Source: Lineus longissimus (taxonomy: Eukaryota; Nemertea; Pilidiophora; Heteronemertea; Lineidae). Taken from it: DNA of 60,000 bases. The notes below the pieces were generated by a model. It made no database searches, was not told where the DNA came from, and saw only the letters and a list, made by a program, of their open reading frames with translations. This document shows positions 13,900 to 26,539 of the stretch, piece by piece. The DNA lies in assembly GCF_910592395.1 (NCBI RefSeq), contig NC_088318.1:4736756-4796755 (forward strand), read 5' to 3'. Made by a program: the position numbers and the translations under genes. Each line of letters begins with the position of its first letter. Position 1 is the stretch's first letter.

Positions 13900-16800
13900 T
13901 GTGCACACTCAAGAGTGATTAAAACAGTTTCATTTTTTTCAATACCATCATATATATTGTCATTGAAAAACGTTCCGGTGTGTAATATAATAAAGTCCTT
14001 TATTCACTCAAGAAGGTGTTTGTATTTATAATTTCCAGTCTCGTTGACTTTATAACTCGTATCATTATTACACCTCCGGTTTTTAAGTGTTAATCTCTCT
14101 GATATCTGGCCAAATGTCAATATTTGAGAAAGCGTTACGCGTGTTTTTCCCTATCCGACACACGCTCCGTCATTTTGTGCGCGCGTTTTCATCTGCCGCT
14201 CCCCGCTTTTTATATCGCGTAATATCTCGAAAACTCAGTCAATTACCCCTAATGAAAAGCGCAGAAAATCTGTGATATTACACCACTTATCTTGGCCATT
14301 GACTGCGCCAAGTTGTTAATTATGATAACTTGTAAAGAAAGATCAACGAATCAACGTTTGTGACAGGGCCGTGAAGCGCGTGCTCTGGGCATCCCACCTG
14401 CCAGGAACACGTGCGTTACCATGTCAACTCCCAATAATTGTTTTTGAGGAAAAATGTAATGCCTCTTTGGACACAGTATAGTTTGAAGTGTCCGTGAACA
14501 AACTTACAATCCACGTTCCCGGTAAATTTCAAAATAACGTTTTGAGTCAAAATTCACGACCAATTTTCGGCAGTGAACGTATATTTGCGAAAGTCAGGCG
14601 AATTTCAGTATTAAACAGCAAACCATTTTTGTGCTATGGAAAAAATACATTGTACCCTGGATACGAAGACGGTTTGAACATTGAATGAATTGACTTACTT
14701 GACAAGTAAGTTCGAAATGATTTTGTATTCGCCTTTTGGATATTTCATGTCCGAAGCGAAGTCTAATCACTTCGTTATCAATAATCAGACCGGAGATTTA
14801 TAAAGAAGTACATGTAAGGTCATCATCCAATTTAAATTTGCTATCAAGATTCACATGTTCACAAAAGAAGAAAGAAATGTTCTCGCTAATTTTCATTACA
14901 CTGATTTTCAACGAATGTGCATTTGTACAGACTATCACCCGTAAAACAAATAATACTTAATTAGGTGTAAGAATAATTGATTCAATCAATCAAACAATAG
15001 ACCAAAACAAACAAGTAATGAATAGATGATCAACAACAAGAATGGGAAATCAGCGGGAATCAATTAGTGAGAACTCCCTCCACAAAAAAAGATGGCGGCG
15101 TGAGGGAATTTCTTCTGGTTACGCTAAAGTTGCTGGACAATGAGCGCGCTATTTATAATTAATAATTCGGTTTAGGCCTCGGGCCCGAGAAGACCTTTGT
15201 AAGTGTTTACTGTCCATCACTCGGCCATTATTTGCCCAGCTTATTTGCTAAGTAAATTGCTTATTTAGCCAACAAATGGTGAAATTGGATAGAAGACAAA
15301 AGTGGACAAAAGCAGCTGGACTTTAGCGTTCAGATTTCTCTCCTCGGCTGCAGGGAGGTTTCGCAATAGATTATAGTGCGCTGTTACTACGTGTGAGGAG
15401 GATTGCGTGGACGAGGTTTCCGGTGCGGCCTGGGGTTGTTTGTAAATGGTGGACTCGATGAAACGAAAACGCACGCGTCATCTGCTTTTATATTAGCTGT
15501 CTATTTTGATTCGGTGAAGTTTTTGATGGCGGATGATTTGCAATGAGATCAGAAACCATCTGCTTTTTGTCGCCTTGGTGTCATCAATGCATTGACCATT
15601 TGAGGTTGAGAAACTCTGTGATTACCGGTATCTGATACTGGTCTACACTTTCCATTACAATATACGTCCTGCTTAATAATGCGCTCCAACCACTGCGTTA
15701 AATCTCATTATACATGTACTATTATCTTACAAAGGCGCGTCTGATAACGTTATTTTTCTCTTGCTTATTATTATCGTTGCTATAAAGTCGCACGGACATT
15801 CTGTGGTGCTTTTTTCATAACAATCTCCTCCTTTTTCTTGTCTTAAGAAGACAAAGTCACAACCAGAATTCCGGGGACAAGCCCAACCTCCTAAAAACAA
15901 GAAAGTTGTGACCCCGATTGACAAATAAACCACGTAACGATGGTGCAACAGGACAAAGAAGAAAGCACTTAGAAAAATCGCCAACTCGAGTGGTTCTTGA
16001 AATGCTTTGACTTGGTTAATTTTTAATGTAGAGCTGTTGTTGTAACGAGTAAAGGAGCGCTGGCATCTTCAGTTCCATCAAAGTTGCATCAGGTTTACAT
16101 AAAGGACCAATCTGAAGTGTATTGTCAACAAAAAGGTCACAATATATTTGTCACAAAGGCATTTAACTATTGTTTCCTTAAATTGGCTCTTATATAGTAT
16201 CAATCCTATTCTGTGTACAAATGTTAGTTTTGCTTCTGTTCTAAGGCACAAATTGGCTTATTATCCTCCATTCATTCTCTGTCTATTTGTTTTCTTTTTT
16301 GCCGTGGGATCCAACCATATTTTGCCACCGTTGTGAGCAAATTACCTTTTTGTTTGTCACATCATCATAATTATACTCCCACTTCCATTCAACGTCGATA
16401 ATTAATGCAATTCTTCCTTCTTGAAAGTCAAGGCAATGTTTGTTTACCATTGTCATCGTGATATCGTTTGCAGCAATGGCCGCACCGGAAGTTGACAGCT
16501 TCCGGCAGTTTGTTGTTCTTTGCCTCATCGCCACCTGGTGTTCGCTCCTCTGTAGGATTTCAAAATCACCTGTGCGCGATTGGATGTTTTTAGGTTCCCT
16601 ATGAAAACGTGCCAAATATATCTCTTTGACTTCTGACTTTAAGCAAATCAAACTGACAACGTTCTTCCCTGACCTTCATCTGATTATTAATTAGTATCAA
16701 AGTCTTCGACACGACAATGAAATATCTTCACCTTGGAAGTCTAGTTTGCCAACTTTCATCAGAAAACTGTCAGGCGATTTGGATTCGTAAATTATGACGA

Positions 16801-17680
16801 GGGGGGCAACCGTTTGAATCACGTGAGGGATCAAAGTTTGGCCGCTACATCTCGCATAGCAGTTTTGTATTTCTGTCGTTTGAAACGTCAAGGTGACGAT
16901 TTTGTGTCAAAAATTCAACTTGTTGGCAAAGTTGGAAGATTATCTGTTCATTAGGAATACACAAAGCAACTTAGTTGTGGCTCAGGCTTTTCATTGTACA
17001 GTTTTTTGCCAAGTTATTTAAAACCCCTGCAATACGTGACATGACCATTTCCCCAACATTCCTGCAACGGCTTCTTTATACGCCGTGTTTATTCCCCAGC
17101 ACTTAGTTGTTGAATGTTATTTCTTATTGGTTTACGCTTGTGGTGCCAACAGGCATATTCTCTCTCGCATCTGGTCAATCACTCCTACCGTGTACTTAGT
17201 ATCTCACTCTAAACGTCTATCAACACCCACCTAAACGACGCCGGTAAATTTCTCTAGTCGCATCAAAATGTTTACAAACAACCTCGTTAAACCTTCAATC
17301 AGTTCTTTTACACCTGACACCAGAGGAAAGCTTTGCTTACTTATGATGAATAAACTGGAAAGGAAGAAATATTTGATTTGGAATGTCAGGTTTTTTAAAA
17401 AACACATCCATCCAAAACCGCAGAGAAAACCTTTTCTCTTTGTCAATATTTTCAGGGGTTTTCTGGTTGAGTTTCAACTTTTCCCTTCCCTTCTTTCCGT
17501 GTCTACTTGTGAGCTACATTTACATTTATCTAAGCCTACATAATTTAATCTGAAAAATATCCAAATGTGTCGAATTATCATTATATGTACTGTATCGCCA
17601 AAACCGACTGCTGGATCAGAACAATAACGCGCACAGGGGAGAACTCGAACTTTCCGTACTTTTCCGTATTTTGATATTCG
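13900..17680. other. Unassigned, about 3.8 kb
   Basis: No exon with conserved motif, RNA gene or clear inverted repeat was seen. The 122-codon minus frame at 16651-16283 is not recognised. Confidence 0.45.
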
Positions 17681-17687
17681 TACATGT

Positions 17688-17766
17688 GCATGTACATTTA
17701 GTATGTGCATGTAGTATGTACATTTCGTATGTACATTTAGTATGTACATGTAGTATGTACATGTAT
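17688..17766. repeat. 13-bp degenerate minisatellite (GTATGTACATTTA)n
   Basis: About five to six units vary between GTATGTACATTTA and GTATGTACATGTA. Confidence 0.8.
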
Positions 17767-18092
17767 GCAGTTGGTCTGTACGTGTACCGCACGCGTCAGT
17801 CCCTCTACTGTCAATTTTCATTTTGCCTACAACAAATCCTGGCGATCAACTAAAGAATCGGAAGCGGAGGAAGGGGTTTGATATTAGCATTGAAAACACT
17901 AAAGCTCTAGCTACAAGTAATGGCGTTATATTTTGTTGCGCATTCTCTTCTTGTATACTTTAGCGCTTCGTACAACAAACCGCGAGGCATCTGATAACAT
18001 GCCGGGCAGACTCTGCCGGGTGTTGCCTTCTCCTCGTCGGGGTGGTCCAGTCAAACTACTCAGAAAGGCTTTTGGAGAATAATCCAGCCCTC

Positions 18093-18313
18093 TTCAAGGG
18101 GAACTCTAGGCAGGAGCAGAGGGGCTAATTTGGCCATCTTCAGGTGACTAATATACACAGCAAGGGCCCCGGGTCATGTCAGATTCAGCACTAAATGTAT
18201 TCTTCGCACAAGCGTGAATCATTTCGACATACTGTGAGATGTGAGAGACCCCTATTGACGACTTCGTGTCACTTCATCTTGCCTGCCTAGCTGCTTCCTC
18301 TTTGTCCCTTTAA
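18093..18313. mobile_element. MITE with AGGGGxACTxTAGGC ends (TTAA type)
   Basis: The left end is AAGGGGAACTCTAGGCAGGAGC with TTCA in front. The right end reads CTAGCTGCTTCC then CCCTTTAA. Related pieces with GGACTATAGGCAGGAGC or its complement are at 29785-29945, 30290-30412, 30985-31075 and 39193-39235, several with TTAA or TTTAA at the border. Confidence 0.5.
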
Positions 18314-18366
18314 TACTATAGCGAACACATCAGTAAAGACAAATTGGAACGTGTTGCCACCTGACA

Positions 18367-18463
18367 CTATGTTCAAAATGAATTTTGTCACCACACTGGC
18401 TTGGCGTTAGCTCCTTCAGTTAAGAACGCAAGCGTTTCGACAAAACTTGTTTTTACAGCGGGA
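18367..18463. repeat. Decayed relative of the 10688-10817 foldback
   Basis: It shares GTTCAAAA, ATTTTGTC, CTTGGCGTTAGCTCCTTCAG and GACAAAACTTGTTTT with the intact copy, but the arms pair poorly. Confidence 0.45.
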
Positions 18464-18685
18464 CCCTGATTGCGATCACCACCTTTACATTATGGAACTG
18501 TAGATGGAGTCGCCATGAACAAATCCCCGGGGAGCAAAACCACATTTACCCGACTTTCTGATCACTTTCTTTTTTAATTTTGTTCTATTCAGACCCGATA
18601 GTCAAGATGCAAAGGTCTACTTCGTTCCCGCAACAATTTTAAATTAGACTTTTTTTTGCAGACACGCACGCATGGGGCACTGCAG

Positions 18686-18713
18686 CCCCCCCCCCCCCCC
18701 CTCCCGCGCGCCG
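18686..18713. repeat. Poly-C tract followed by CTCCCGCGCGCC
   Basis: About 17 C in a row, then TCCCGCGCGCCGCGAG, close to the junction word seen at 13757-13791. Confidence 0.8.
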
Positions 18714-18879
18714 CGAGAGTCGGGGAAAACTCATGCCATGAAAAGGAAGGCTTATTATAATTTGCGAAACGCTCAAAACTAAACAGCCCTTCAAGTGAGA
18801 GGAACGATTCTGCAAATAAAATAAACCCAATGGCCGCAGCCAAAATAAAGGCGTCTCGTATCACCACATCAGGGTGGTC

Positions 18880-20020
18880 TGGCCTATCAATAACACGCTC
18901 CGAAATGTTGATATCTTCCTTCCATTAATAACTCCATCTCAAAATTGGCATTATTGTTTAAATAAACTGTTGCGTTGTTTTATGTCAACAGTTTACTTGG
19001 CCTGGTCTACTAACTTCCAGTCAGTGTTTATGCTCAGGTCATTCCTGTGTAAACTCAAATTGGATCCGTCGATTCTGTTAATTTTACGCCAGACAGAAGT
19101 AATTTTGCGCTCACTGTCATTTCTACCTTTACTTGGCGTTCTAGAAATGAGAGGGTAGTGCCAAGGCTTCATCCCCTACGAATGGTTTTCACAATACTCT
19201 CCGCTCTCGATATTTCGACGTATATGAGTGAAAAACACTGAATCTCGCTATGAGAAGCCGTGTGCCATAAATTCCTAACGATTTGATGCCTGTGTTACTC
19301 TCAGATCGAACCCATACCCGCCTGAAATCATTTAGCGTCAAAAACATCCCTGAATCAAAAACTGAATTTTGTCTGGCCTGATGTCAGCCCCACCGCGCTC
19401 GCGCCTCTAAAGACAAATTACAAATTACGCTCTTCAGAAATAATTTATTGGCCAAGTATAGTTTAACGCCGACACTTGATTAAGTTGGACTCGAATGCTA
19501 TCTTTGTTTATGATAGTTCTCTATCAGTTGGAGCAAGAAACACTAGTGCCGCCTACCAATTGCGGGAGAAACTTCAATTCGGAGACCATGTTTCTTCCAA
19601 CTGCGGCAAAGCAGCGCGGTAGCAACCAATTCAGCAACTTTTATGAGCCTTTTTTCGCACCAAAGTTATGCAGAACACCACTTTTTGTCAAAATCTACAT
19701 GAAAACACGTGAGACGACGGGGAAAGTAGCGCCCTCTTGAAACGGCCACTGCTATGTCAGGTCTAGAATGGTGAATCTTTTTGAAAATGTTATACAGTAG
19801 TTGCGTTTTCTATAAAGCATCTTCTCGGCAAGCCGGTCGCAGTTGATGACTGTGTCGGTTTTTCCAAAATTACATTTGACTAACATTTCTGCCCAACTTG
19901 CTTATCTGACAGAGATAACAAGACATACACGAACTGTTGAGGTAGAACCCGATGTTAAAAAAACGCGTGTCGATAGTAAGCGACAAGCATTGAATTGGCA
20001 TTGACAACAGTGGAGGTTAG
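18880..20020. other. Unassigned, about 1.1 kb
   Basis: There are short frames only, and no repeat or motif was recognised. Confidence 0.45.
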
Positions 20021-20025
20021 AAAAT

Positions 20026-20160
20026 AGGAGTTTTCGCCAAGCCCACGAAACGCCAGGGCGAATGCCTTCCGTTTAAACTCGGCATCGTGATCAGGTTGCC
20101 GAAAATGGGATGGCGGTTGGGCGTGTGCGTAGACGTTTCGGGGACTCGCCGAAAACTACT
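20026..20160. repeat. Foldback element, GGAGTTTTCGC family, copy 2
   Basis: It has arms TAGGAGTTTTCGCCAAGCCC and (inverted) AGTAGTTTTCGGCGAGTCCC, with the same loop word CATCGTGATCAGG as the copy at 890-1015. The arms are more diverged. Confidence 0.65.
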
Positions 20161-20164
20161 CCCC

Positions 20165-21500
20165 ACTAAATGTTAGATAAGTCGCACTCGAACTTCTTGA
20201 TTTGAAAGCAAATCTGAATATCAGGAAACGAAATATACAAGTAAATATGACATTGCTTAGACGATGGGTTACTCGCGTTGAAGTAAACATCACTTCGGCC
20301 CCGCCTGCGGAATCATCATCACTCGGCTCCAATGACCCCGCGGCGACTCCCCTGCACAACCAACCGTGAGGACACTGTCACAACAGCTGATATGGTCCAT
20401 CGAAACTGTCCTCGATGACTATTTCTCTGTTTATTCAGATTATGAGATGTTTTCTCTTGCAATCAATAAGTGTTTTATTTGCGGCGTCTGCGGCCGCTTA
20501 CCGAATCACACGGGCGGTTTCGTCAGGCTTTTAGGAATGTCAGCTGGGGGAAGTCGCCCGGAGCGCGGGGACCGAGGAGCGAAAGACACATCAGACAATA
20601 TCGTAGTTGTTCCAGTAAAATAGGCAAGTGATCGACGGTCTCATCATGGTCTTCTGGTTGGGATGATGTCCTCATAAGACCAAGACAACTGGTATAAAAC
20701 GTGCTCCTCGGGAGAATATCAGTCCTGTACCGTTGTTTTCAATGGAAGACAAATAAAGGTGTATTGCTTTCGAAGACCAGTGACCAGCTGGATTATAATT
20801 TCATCCAGTGTGAAAGAGATAGCAGTCCACTTGGAGATAGTCCCAGGCGATTTGTCAATGAGAACTAAAATTTCCACGCAAAAGAAATTAACATCACTGC
20901 CTTCACGGATCAAAACCTTTTGAATCAAATAAACAAACTTTTTGATGATAACAACTATATGATAAATATTGTATAAATCTGGACCACCATTCAAGGCAAA
21001 CAGACTGGGTGGTCCTTATCATGTTTAAACATGGTAAACTATACTTGTCATTCTTTGTGTCTCTATTGATAGAATAAACGTGATAAATGACATAGAAAAA
21101 CATAAGATACTGAATGAAAGATAGAGAAGATCTCTTGATTTCGGCTGCGTGATGGACAGTTTTTGCTACAAAAGCACGTACTTGCCCGCCTGTATGAAAT
21201 GGAATTGAAAAAAATTCATAAAATCATCCAGTCAGTCCAGTCAAAATAAGATGCGACAGGACTATCAATAACATGGCATGACTTTTTCAGAAAAATTACT
21301 AAACTGGGAGGACCAGAGCTATTTGCATTGCATTATAATGAGGGGAGGGGGGCATCTCTGGAGAAACTATAAGGAGGTGGAGCTACTCAGGCCTTGAGAG
21401 AAAATCTTTGAAAACGAAACAATGTTTTGAAAACAGCTAGAGTTTATTCAGACAGTCGATATTGTATATTTTACTATTTTTGCTTAAATCACATAATTAG
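20165..21500. other. Unassigned, about 1.3 kb
   Basis: Nothing recognised apart from AT-rich unique-looking sequence and short frames. Confidence 0.45.
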
Positions 21501-21506
21501 GTTGTA

Positions 21507-22333
21507 CAGGGTGTTAAAAAATACTTCTACTTTTCAAAATCTTAGCAACTGTTTTGCTCAATTATTGTATGGAAAAAACAATTTCAGATATGGAAAGTGG
21601 TGGCTTTGAGAATTCTTTGGGGATACAATGTGCATCGTTGTGATAAGTGGTTGTTACGCAATGGACCTCTGGAGTCTGAAAAGAGAGGCAATTTCTGAAA
21701 CAGCAGATTTTCAACTCACACATCGATAGCTTTCCACCTGACAACCTCCAATCGCAATGAATCGTCGCATTCTGGACAAGACGGCATGGGAGGTTGAGTT
21801 CGACTTCTCCCTGAAGATGGCGCTGTTCCGTACGGAATTTGTCGACATAATTCCCAACCATTTGGCTTGAAATGCCATTTTGTACCCCATATTCTCCAGA
21901 AAATACTCTCTGTATTTGAATTAGACTTCGGTTATTTGAAAAAAATGAAATCTCGACAAAAAATTCGTTGCTCAGCAGAATATGGCATATTGGCACCATG
22001 AATACCATAGAGATTATGTTGTTTGCAGTCTTGCAAGACTTTTGGGTGAAGTCATGCATTTATGATGGGTGACTTATGCAATATCTACCCTTCATATTGC
22101 ATGGCACTGTCCATTTGTTGTTTACTGACAATCCTGCCTCGGTTGAATAAAATGACATGTATTAAAAATTTGATGGCTTATTACTTAATCACTATTGGAC
22201 GGTTTCATGCAGGTGTTTTTCTAACAAAATTCTCAAAGCCTCTGTTTTCCATACCCAAAAGTGTGTGTTCCCATATCATTGTTTAAAAAAAAATTCAGAT
22301 TTAAAAAAAGTAAAAGTATTTTTTAACACCCTG
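21507..22333. mobile_element. Mariner-like element, 827 bp, TIR CAGGGTGTTAAAAAATAC
   Basis: TA-flanked ends CAGGGTGTTAAAAAATACTT and (inverted) the same word match over about 28 bp with one difference. CAGGG starts with TA targets are usual in mariner/Tc1-type elements. A 165-codon frame on the minus strand (22059-21562) fills much of the interior, but I cannot see DDE/D motifs in it. It is too short to be a full transposase element. Confidence 0.7.
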
Positions 22334-22515
22334 TACATACATGTACACAACCAATATTTGGACCTGATAACTAAATATACAGACAGTACATGTACTTTAT
22401 GGTATAAAATTATTTTGGAGATTATATCATTCTCCATGATTTGATGATAGCAGCAGGTGCTATCAAACTGCATCAATGCAAGATGGCACAAAAAAACTTG
22501 CTCAAACTCAGGATT

Positions 22516-23009
22516 TAAAGGTCCCCTGCAACACTTTTTAATTAGGGAAAAAATAATAGAGCATAAGATAACAAACACAGTGGTGAAAACTGCATAAATA
22601 TCGAACTACCCATCTTCAATTTATGGCTGGTAGAAAATTCAAACATTCCAGGTGGTGCAGGAAGAACAAACTGATGATGCACATTGTGCCGTACTGAAAT
22701 AAAGTTTTTTTATAGTTTCAAGCCTATATTTTAAAATTGTACATTAACATGTTCACTAAAAGCTCATACCTGTGACAAGGTAATTAGAATATAAGCATGA
22801 AACCGTCAAAACTTTATTTCAGTACAGCACAATGTACATCATCAATTTGTTCTTCCTGCACCACCTGGAATAATTAATTACATACTGCTATATTAACTTT
22901 AAGATGAGTAGTTTGATTTTGATGCGGTTTTCACACTTGTGTTTTTTATGTTATGCCCTATTATTTATACATGTCAAATTTTTAATAAAAGCGTTTCAGG
23001 TCCCCTTTA
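22516..23009. repeat. 494-bp foldback element
   Basis: The two halves are inverted copies. The outer arms are AAAGGTCCCCTGCAACAC and (inverted) AAAGGGGACCTGAAACGC. The inner arms are TTCCAGGTGGTGCAGGAAGA at 22646 and its complement ending at 22870. Only about 80-100 bp in the centre is unpaired. The outer ends abut TTTAAA/TTTAT, possibly a decayed TTAA target. Confidence 0.75.
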
Positions 23010-23293
23010 TTAAGTAGCCACTCTGGTTGAAAAATATCTGGTAGAAAAATTCATTTTATGATTTGGGCGTTTATTTTGAAATCAATTTTGTTTTACTGTT
23101 GTCCTCAAAAGAACTGGCACACCTAATGTGAAAATGAAACTCCCAAATTTGAATTGAGTATCTGTCGAAAAAGTTGTGAGATCTACTAAAGCCAGATGCC
23201 TATCCCATCACACACTAAAGCCTTCATTTTAGCCCCAACAACCTCTTTCACCCTAAATAGTGCACTTGTTGTCTCTAAGACTGCTTCTCACAT

Positions 23294-23388
23294 TTAACTC
23301 TTTGCCTACCAAAAACAGTGCACAGTATCTAATTTCTCGGCAAGAATCGGCGATGAACGTAAAAACTGCGTTGGGAGGCAAAGAGATA
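23294..23388. mobile_element. Very short TTAA-type MITE (TIR CTCTTTGCCTACC)
   Basis: TTAA at 23294-23297 is followed by CTCTTTGCCTACC. The right end GGAGGCAAAGAG stops at 23385. The right flank is split by the adjacent element at 23389-23531; removing that element leaves ATAA, one base from TTAA. The insert is 88 bp. Confidence 0.5.
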
Positions 23389-23531
23389 CAGTCCAAATCA
23401 CAACTGTCATCCAAAAATTCGCGTCCTCAATGATGTGCTACCCAGGGCATTCATGTAGGTCATATGTAAAATATGCGAAACATGGAGCGATAAGCGCGTC
23501 ACTGGAAGGATGTCAATTGTGATTAGGACTG
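23389..23531. mobile_element. TA-flanked MITE, CAGTCCAAATCACAA family, copy 1
   Basis: It has ends CAGTCCAAATCACAACTGTC and, inverted, CAGTCCTAATCACAATTGAC, with TA on both sides. The TA target and CAGT start fit the Tc1/mariner superfamily. It is 143 bp with no coding capacity. A second copy is at 26342-26539. Confidence 0.75.
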
Positions 23532-23777
23532 TAAATCTCCAAATACACGATACAAACATTACAGTCCCTTCTTATTACGGTTGCGTAGTCTTATTACAGT
23601 CAAAGGTAATCTTTACACCCCTACCCGCTAAAATTTTCAATATACTGCACCCCTTGAACCCTTTTTACAACCTCTACAGGTATGCCGATGATAATCAACT
23701 GGTATGCGTATCTTTTTTATTATGACATTTCTAAACCCATTCCAACAACCGATCACAGACACAATATGACATAACCC

Positions 23778-24191
23778 TTAACCCTGTCGCACCTACGTTT
23801 CTGACAGTCTAAAAGAACACTGTAAAGTGGGAAATTTTCGCCTGCACTTTAATTTCGCGCATTTCACGATTAGCAAAATATGCGAAAATAAAATGTGAAA
23901 AACGAACATTAACCTATTGATGCGGGACTTCAGCAGTTTCAGACCCTCAACCAATTTTGCGTGACCGCCGGTAACCTGTGGTTCCGTTTTAATCAAGCTT
24001 TAACAGCCGACGGATCGCTCTGCCATCCACATTTATGCTACAACACTCATCTGCTCGACAGAGCTACTCAGAAAGTATATCGGGGTTTCCCGCCTGGTGG
24101 ATGACGTCACAGCAGACGATTGAACCATGGCGGCTGGTCATTTCACGCTCAACACAGGGGGCGTAATGATACCCACCATCGAAAGGGTTAA
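23778..24191. mobile_element. TTAA-flanked element with CCCTNTCG ends
   Basis: The left end is TTAA then CCCTGTCGCACC; the right, inverted, is TTAA then CCCTTTCGATGG. Only the first 8 bases match well, so the TIR is short or decayed. A separate perfect 12-bp inverted pair, AGAACACTGTAA (23814-23825) and TTACAGTGTTCT (24203-24214), crosses its right border, which suggests layered insertions. Confidence 0.45.
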
Positions 24192-24539
24192 CTCAATTAC
24201 CGTTACAGTGTTCTCAAAGCGCTAAAAAAAAACTACGCCAAAGATGCCATTTTACAAAATCGCGAATAATAATAGCAGTGAATGTTTCCTGGTTTACAGT
24301 ATTTCAAACCCGGAAATGTTCGCAAACCACTTATATTCAAATGTCACAATTCCACAAAACCGCAAAATAAAACGGCCGCAAATATTTCTGGGTTTACAGT
24401 ATAATGATAATAACTTAACAAATGAGTATCAAACAATGAGGTGAGGCAAGAATAAAAGTTTCAGATCCTCAACTACCCGTTCAGAGTTTCCAAAAAGATT
24501 TGTTTTGAGAGAACGTACATTTGGGGGATATTTTTTAAA

Positions 24540-26230
24540 ACAAGAGGCCCAAGGGCCTGGCGCTCAGCTGAGTTAATATCATTAATATCTTCCAGGTGTT
24601 TAGTTCATTATGCATGAAAATGGCATGCTCCATGGTATTTGATATCCTTTTGCGTTCACTACGGTACCAATGTTTTTGGTTGACATAATTATGCCACTGT
24701 TCATTCCTCAATCCTGACCATAATTCGGGTGAAATCATCGTATGAAAATATTTACCGAAACATGAAGTTTATGCCATGAATGAGGATACTCATTGTCATA
24801 GCCTCGTTTACAAGTACGAAGTATTTTCCCGCGAATATTCAAAACTGCTTGGCTCCTTGCCAGTTAAATAACATGTGACTATACACAAAATAGAAAACTT
24901 TGATGGAAATTGTAAATCATTTTTTTATCTATCAGGGGAAACAAGCTGATGATGATCAAATAAATCATTCATGAGAAATCATTTTGTTGCTGAAGCTTGC
25001 ATGACGAAGTTAATGCTAAACCTTTTCTTGTGCTCTACTGCGCCACCGTAGTTTTCTATTTAGACCAGCGATGACGTCATTTCTGGTGATTCCCTACGTT
25101 GTCCAATGAGCGCTTTTTAAAATGTGCCATTTGGTATTGTACAGTATGCAATGTATTTTTTCAGCGCTGCCAGTTGCTGAAGAGAATGCCGTAGCTCCCT
25201 CAATTTCCAATCAATTTTTATGGGAGTGACATTATTGTATTGCTTGGAATGTCTACTTTTTACTCATGAAAGAATCGTAGAACTAAAACATAATAGGCAA
25301 ACAGAATCATGCCGATTCACTGCACATACTGTGGGAATTCTCCACTTCAAAATACATCGGCGATGTCATCGCGAACAGAGCATGCACTTCCGATATCGTT
25401 TTCACAGAAATGTCGCCAAATATTCAAGAACTAATTTCTGAATTTAGTCCCTAAAGACCTTATGACTACCACTGAAACGAACTAGTGATAATATCGCCTA
25501 CCAGACTACTTTTTAAGCAGAAAATTGGGTACTTGAGTGTCATTGAGCTCCAAGATTATTGCACATAGCGTAAACAACATGCCGCCATTTTGTCTCCGCT
25601 TCGGTATTTCGTACGCCGCTTATAATGCACCTTCTCAATTAAGCCAACATAATAAGGCCTTACATCGTTGATTGAATAGGAACACCACACAAAACACAAT
25701 AAAGTGGGGGTACAATCGATTACGAAGCTGAAGTGAACAGTGATTTATTCCTGGAGCTACTGCTTTTGTTGTGTAGCTGCCATGTTTTGAGAACTGGCAA
25801 ATAGGAGACTTCATTGATGGCTGACGTCATCGGGCGGGAATTTGAATCGGCAGAAATAATTAAAAGGCAGGTAGCGCCCTCTCCTGTTAAAATTTTGAAC
25901 TTTTTCTCAATAAAATAGATTTTCAAGAATTTTATCTTAATATTAGAGCACATTTCGACTAATTCTGCTGCTCCTAGGCCGATATAGGCCAGTTTCCTTC
26001 ATGCACTCTCGCTCGCAGGAAGTAGGTCGAATGGCGACAAATTTTGTTTTGAAAGTAGAGTTTGACCAGAAGTATCCAGAAATGCAAAATTGAAGTCTCT
26101 AGGTCTTACGGTTACAAAATGTGCACCATGGGTTTAACGGACGGATGGATGGATGGATGGATGGACAGACGGACGCCACTGAACAACTTATTTGACAAGC
26201 TCGGCTGACTTAGTCAGCTGAGCTAAAAAA
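24540..26230. repeat. Family-B hairpin-terminated element, copy B1
   Basis: It starts with ACAAGAGGCCCAAGGGCCTG, in which AGGCCC-AA-GGGCCT (24545-24558) is a palindrome, then GCGCTCAGCTGA. It ends with a (GGAT)n tract near 26141-26165, GGACGCC, and the quasi-palindrome AGCTCGGCTGACT / AGTCAGCTGAGCT (26198-26224), then AAAAAA. The order of parts is the same as in family A but the stems differ. The ~1.6-kb body has no recognised gene. Confidence 0.7.
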
Positions 26231-26341
26231 GAAAGGTTCTTTTAATTTTTGTTTCTTTTAGACCTTATAATGCGTTTTCAAGCCGATTTTCACCACAAAT
26301 GTCAACTAGAATTCATATGCCTAGGTCTAATTGTGTAAATA

Positions 26342-26539
26342 CAGTCCAAATCACAAATGACATCCATCCTGCTTTGCGTCATTGACGCGCAACATCAGCG
26401 CGAGTTGTGCATCAAAGACACACCAGTGACGCGCTTATCTATCTGTTTTGCGTATTTTACGTGCAACCTACACGCTGGATAGCGCGTCAGTGACACGCAA
26501 ATGACGCAAATTTAGGGATGTCAATTGTGATTTGGACTG
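26342..26539. mobile_element. TA-type MITE, CAGTCCAAATCACAA family, copy 2
   Basis: The ends CAGTCCAAATCACAAATGAC and (inverted) CAGTCCAAATCACAATTGAC match at 19 of 20 and continue to about 24 bp. The left flank is TA and the right is TT, one base off. The interior keeps paired GACGCAAAT/GTGACGCGC words, so the whole 198 bp can fold. Confidence 0.75.

Noticed and set aside
16283-16651. 122-codon minus frame
   Set aside because: No recognisable domain, no splice-site support and no second copy.
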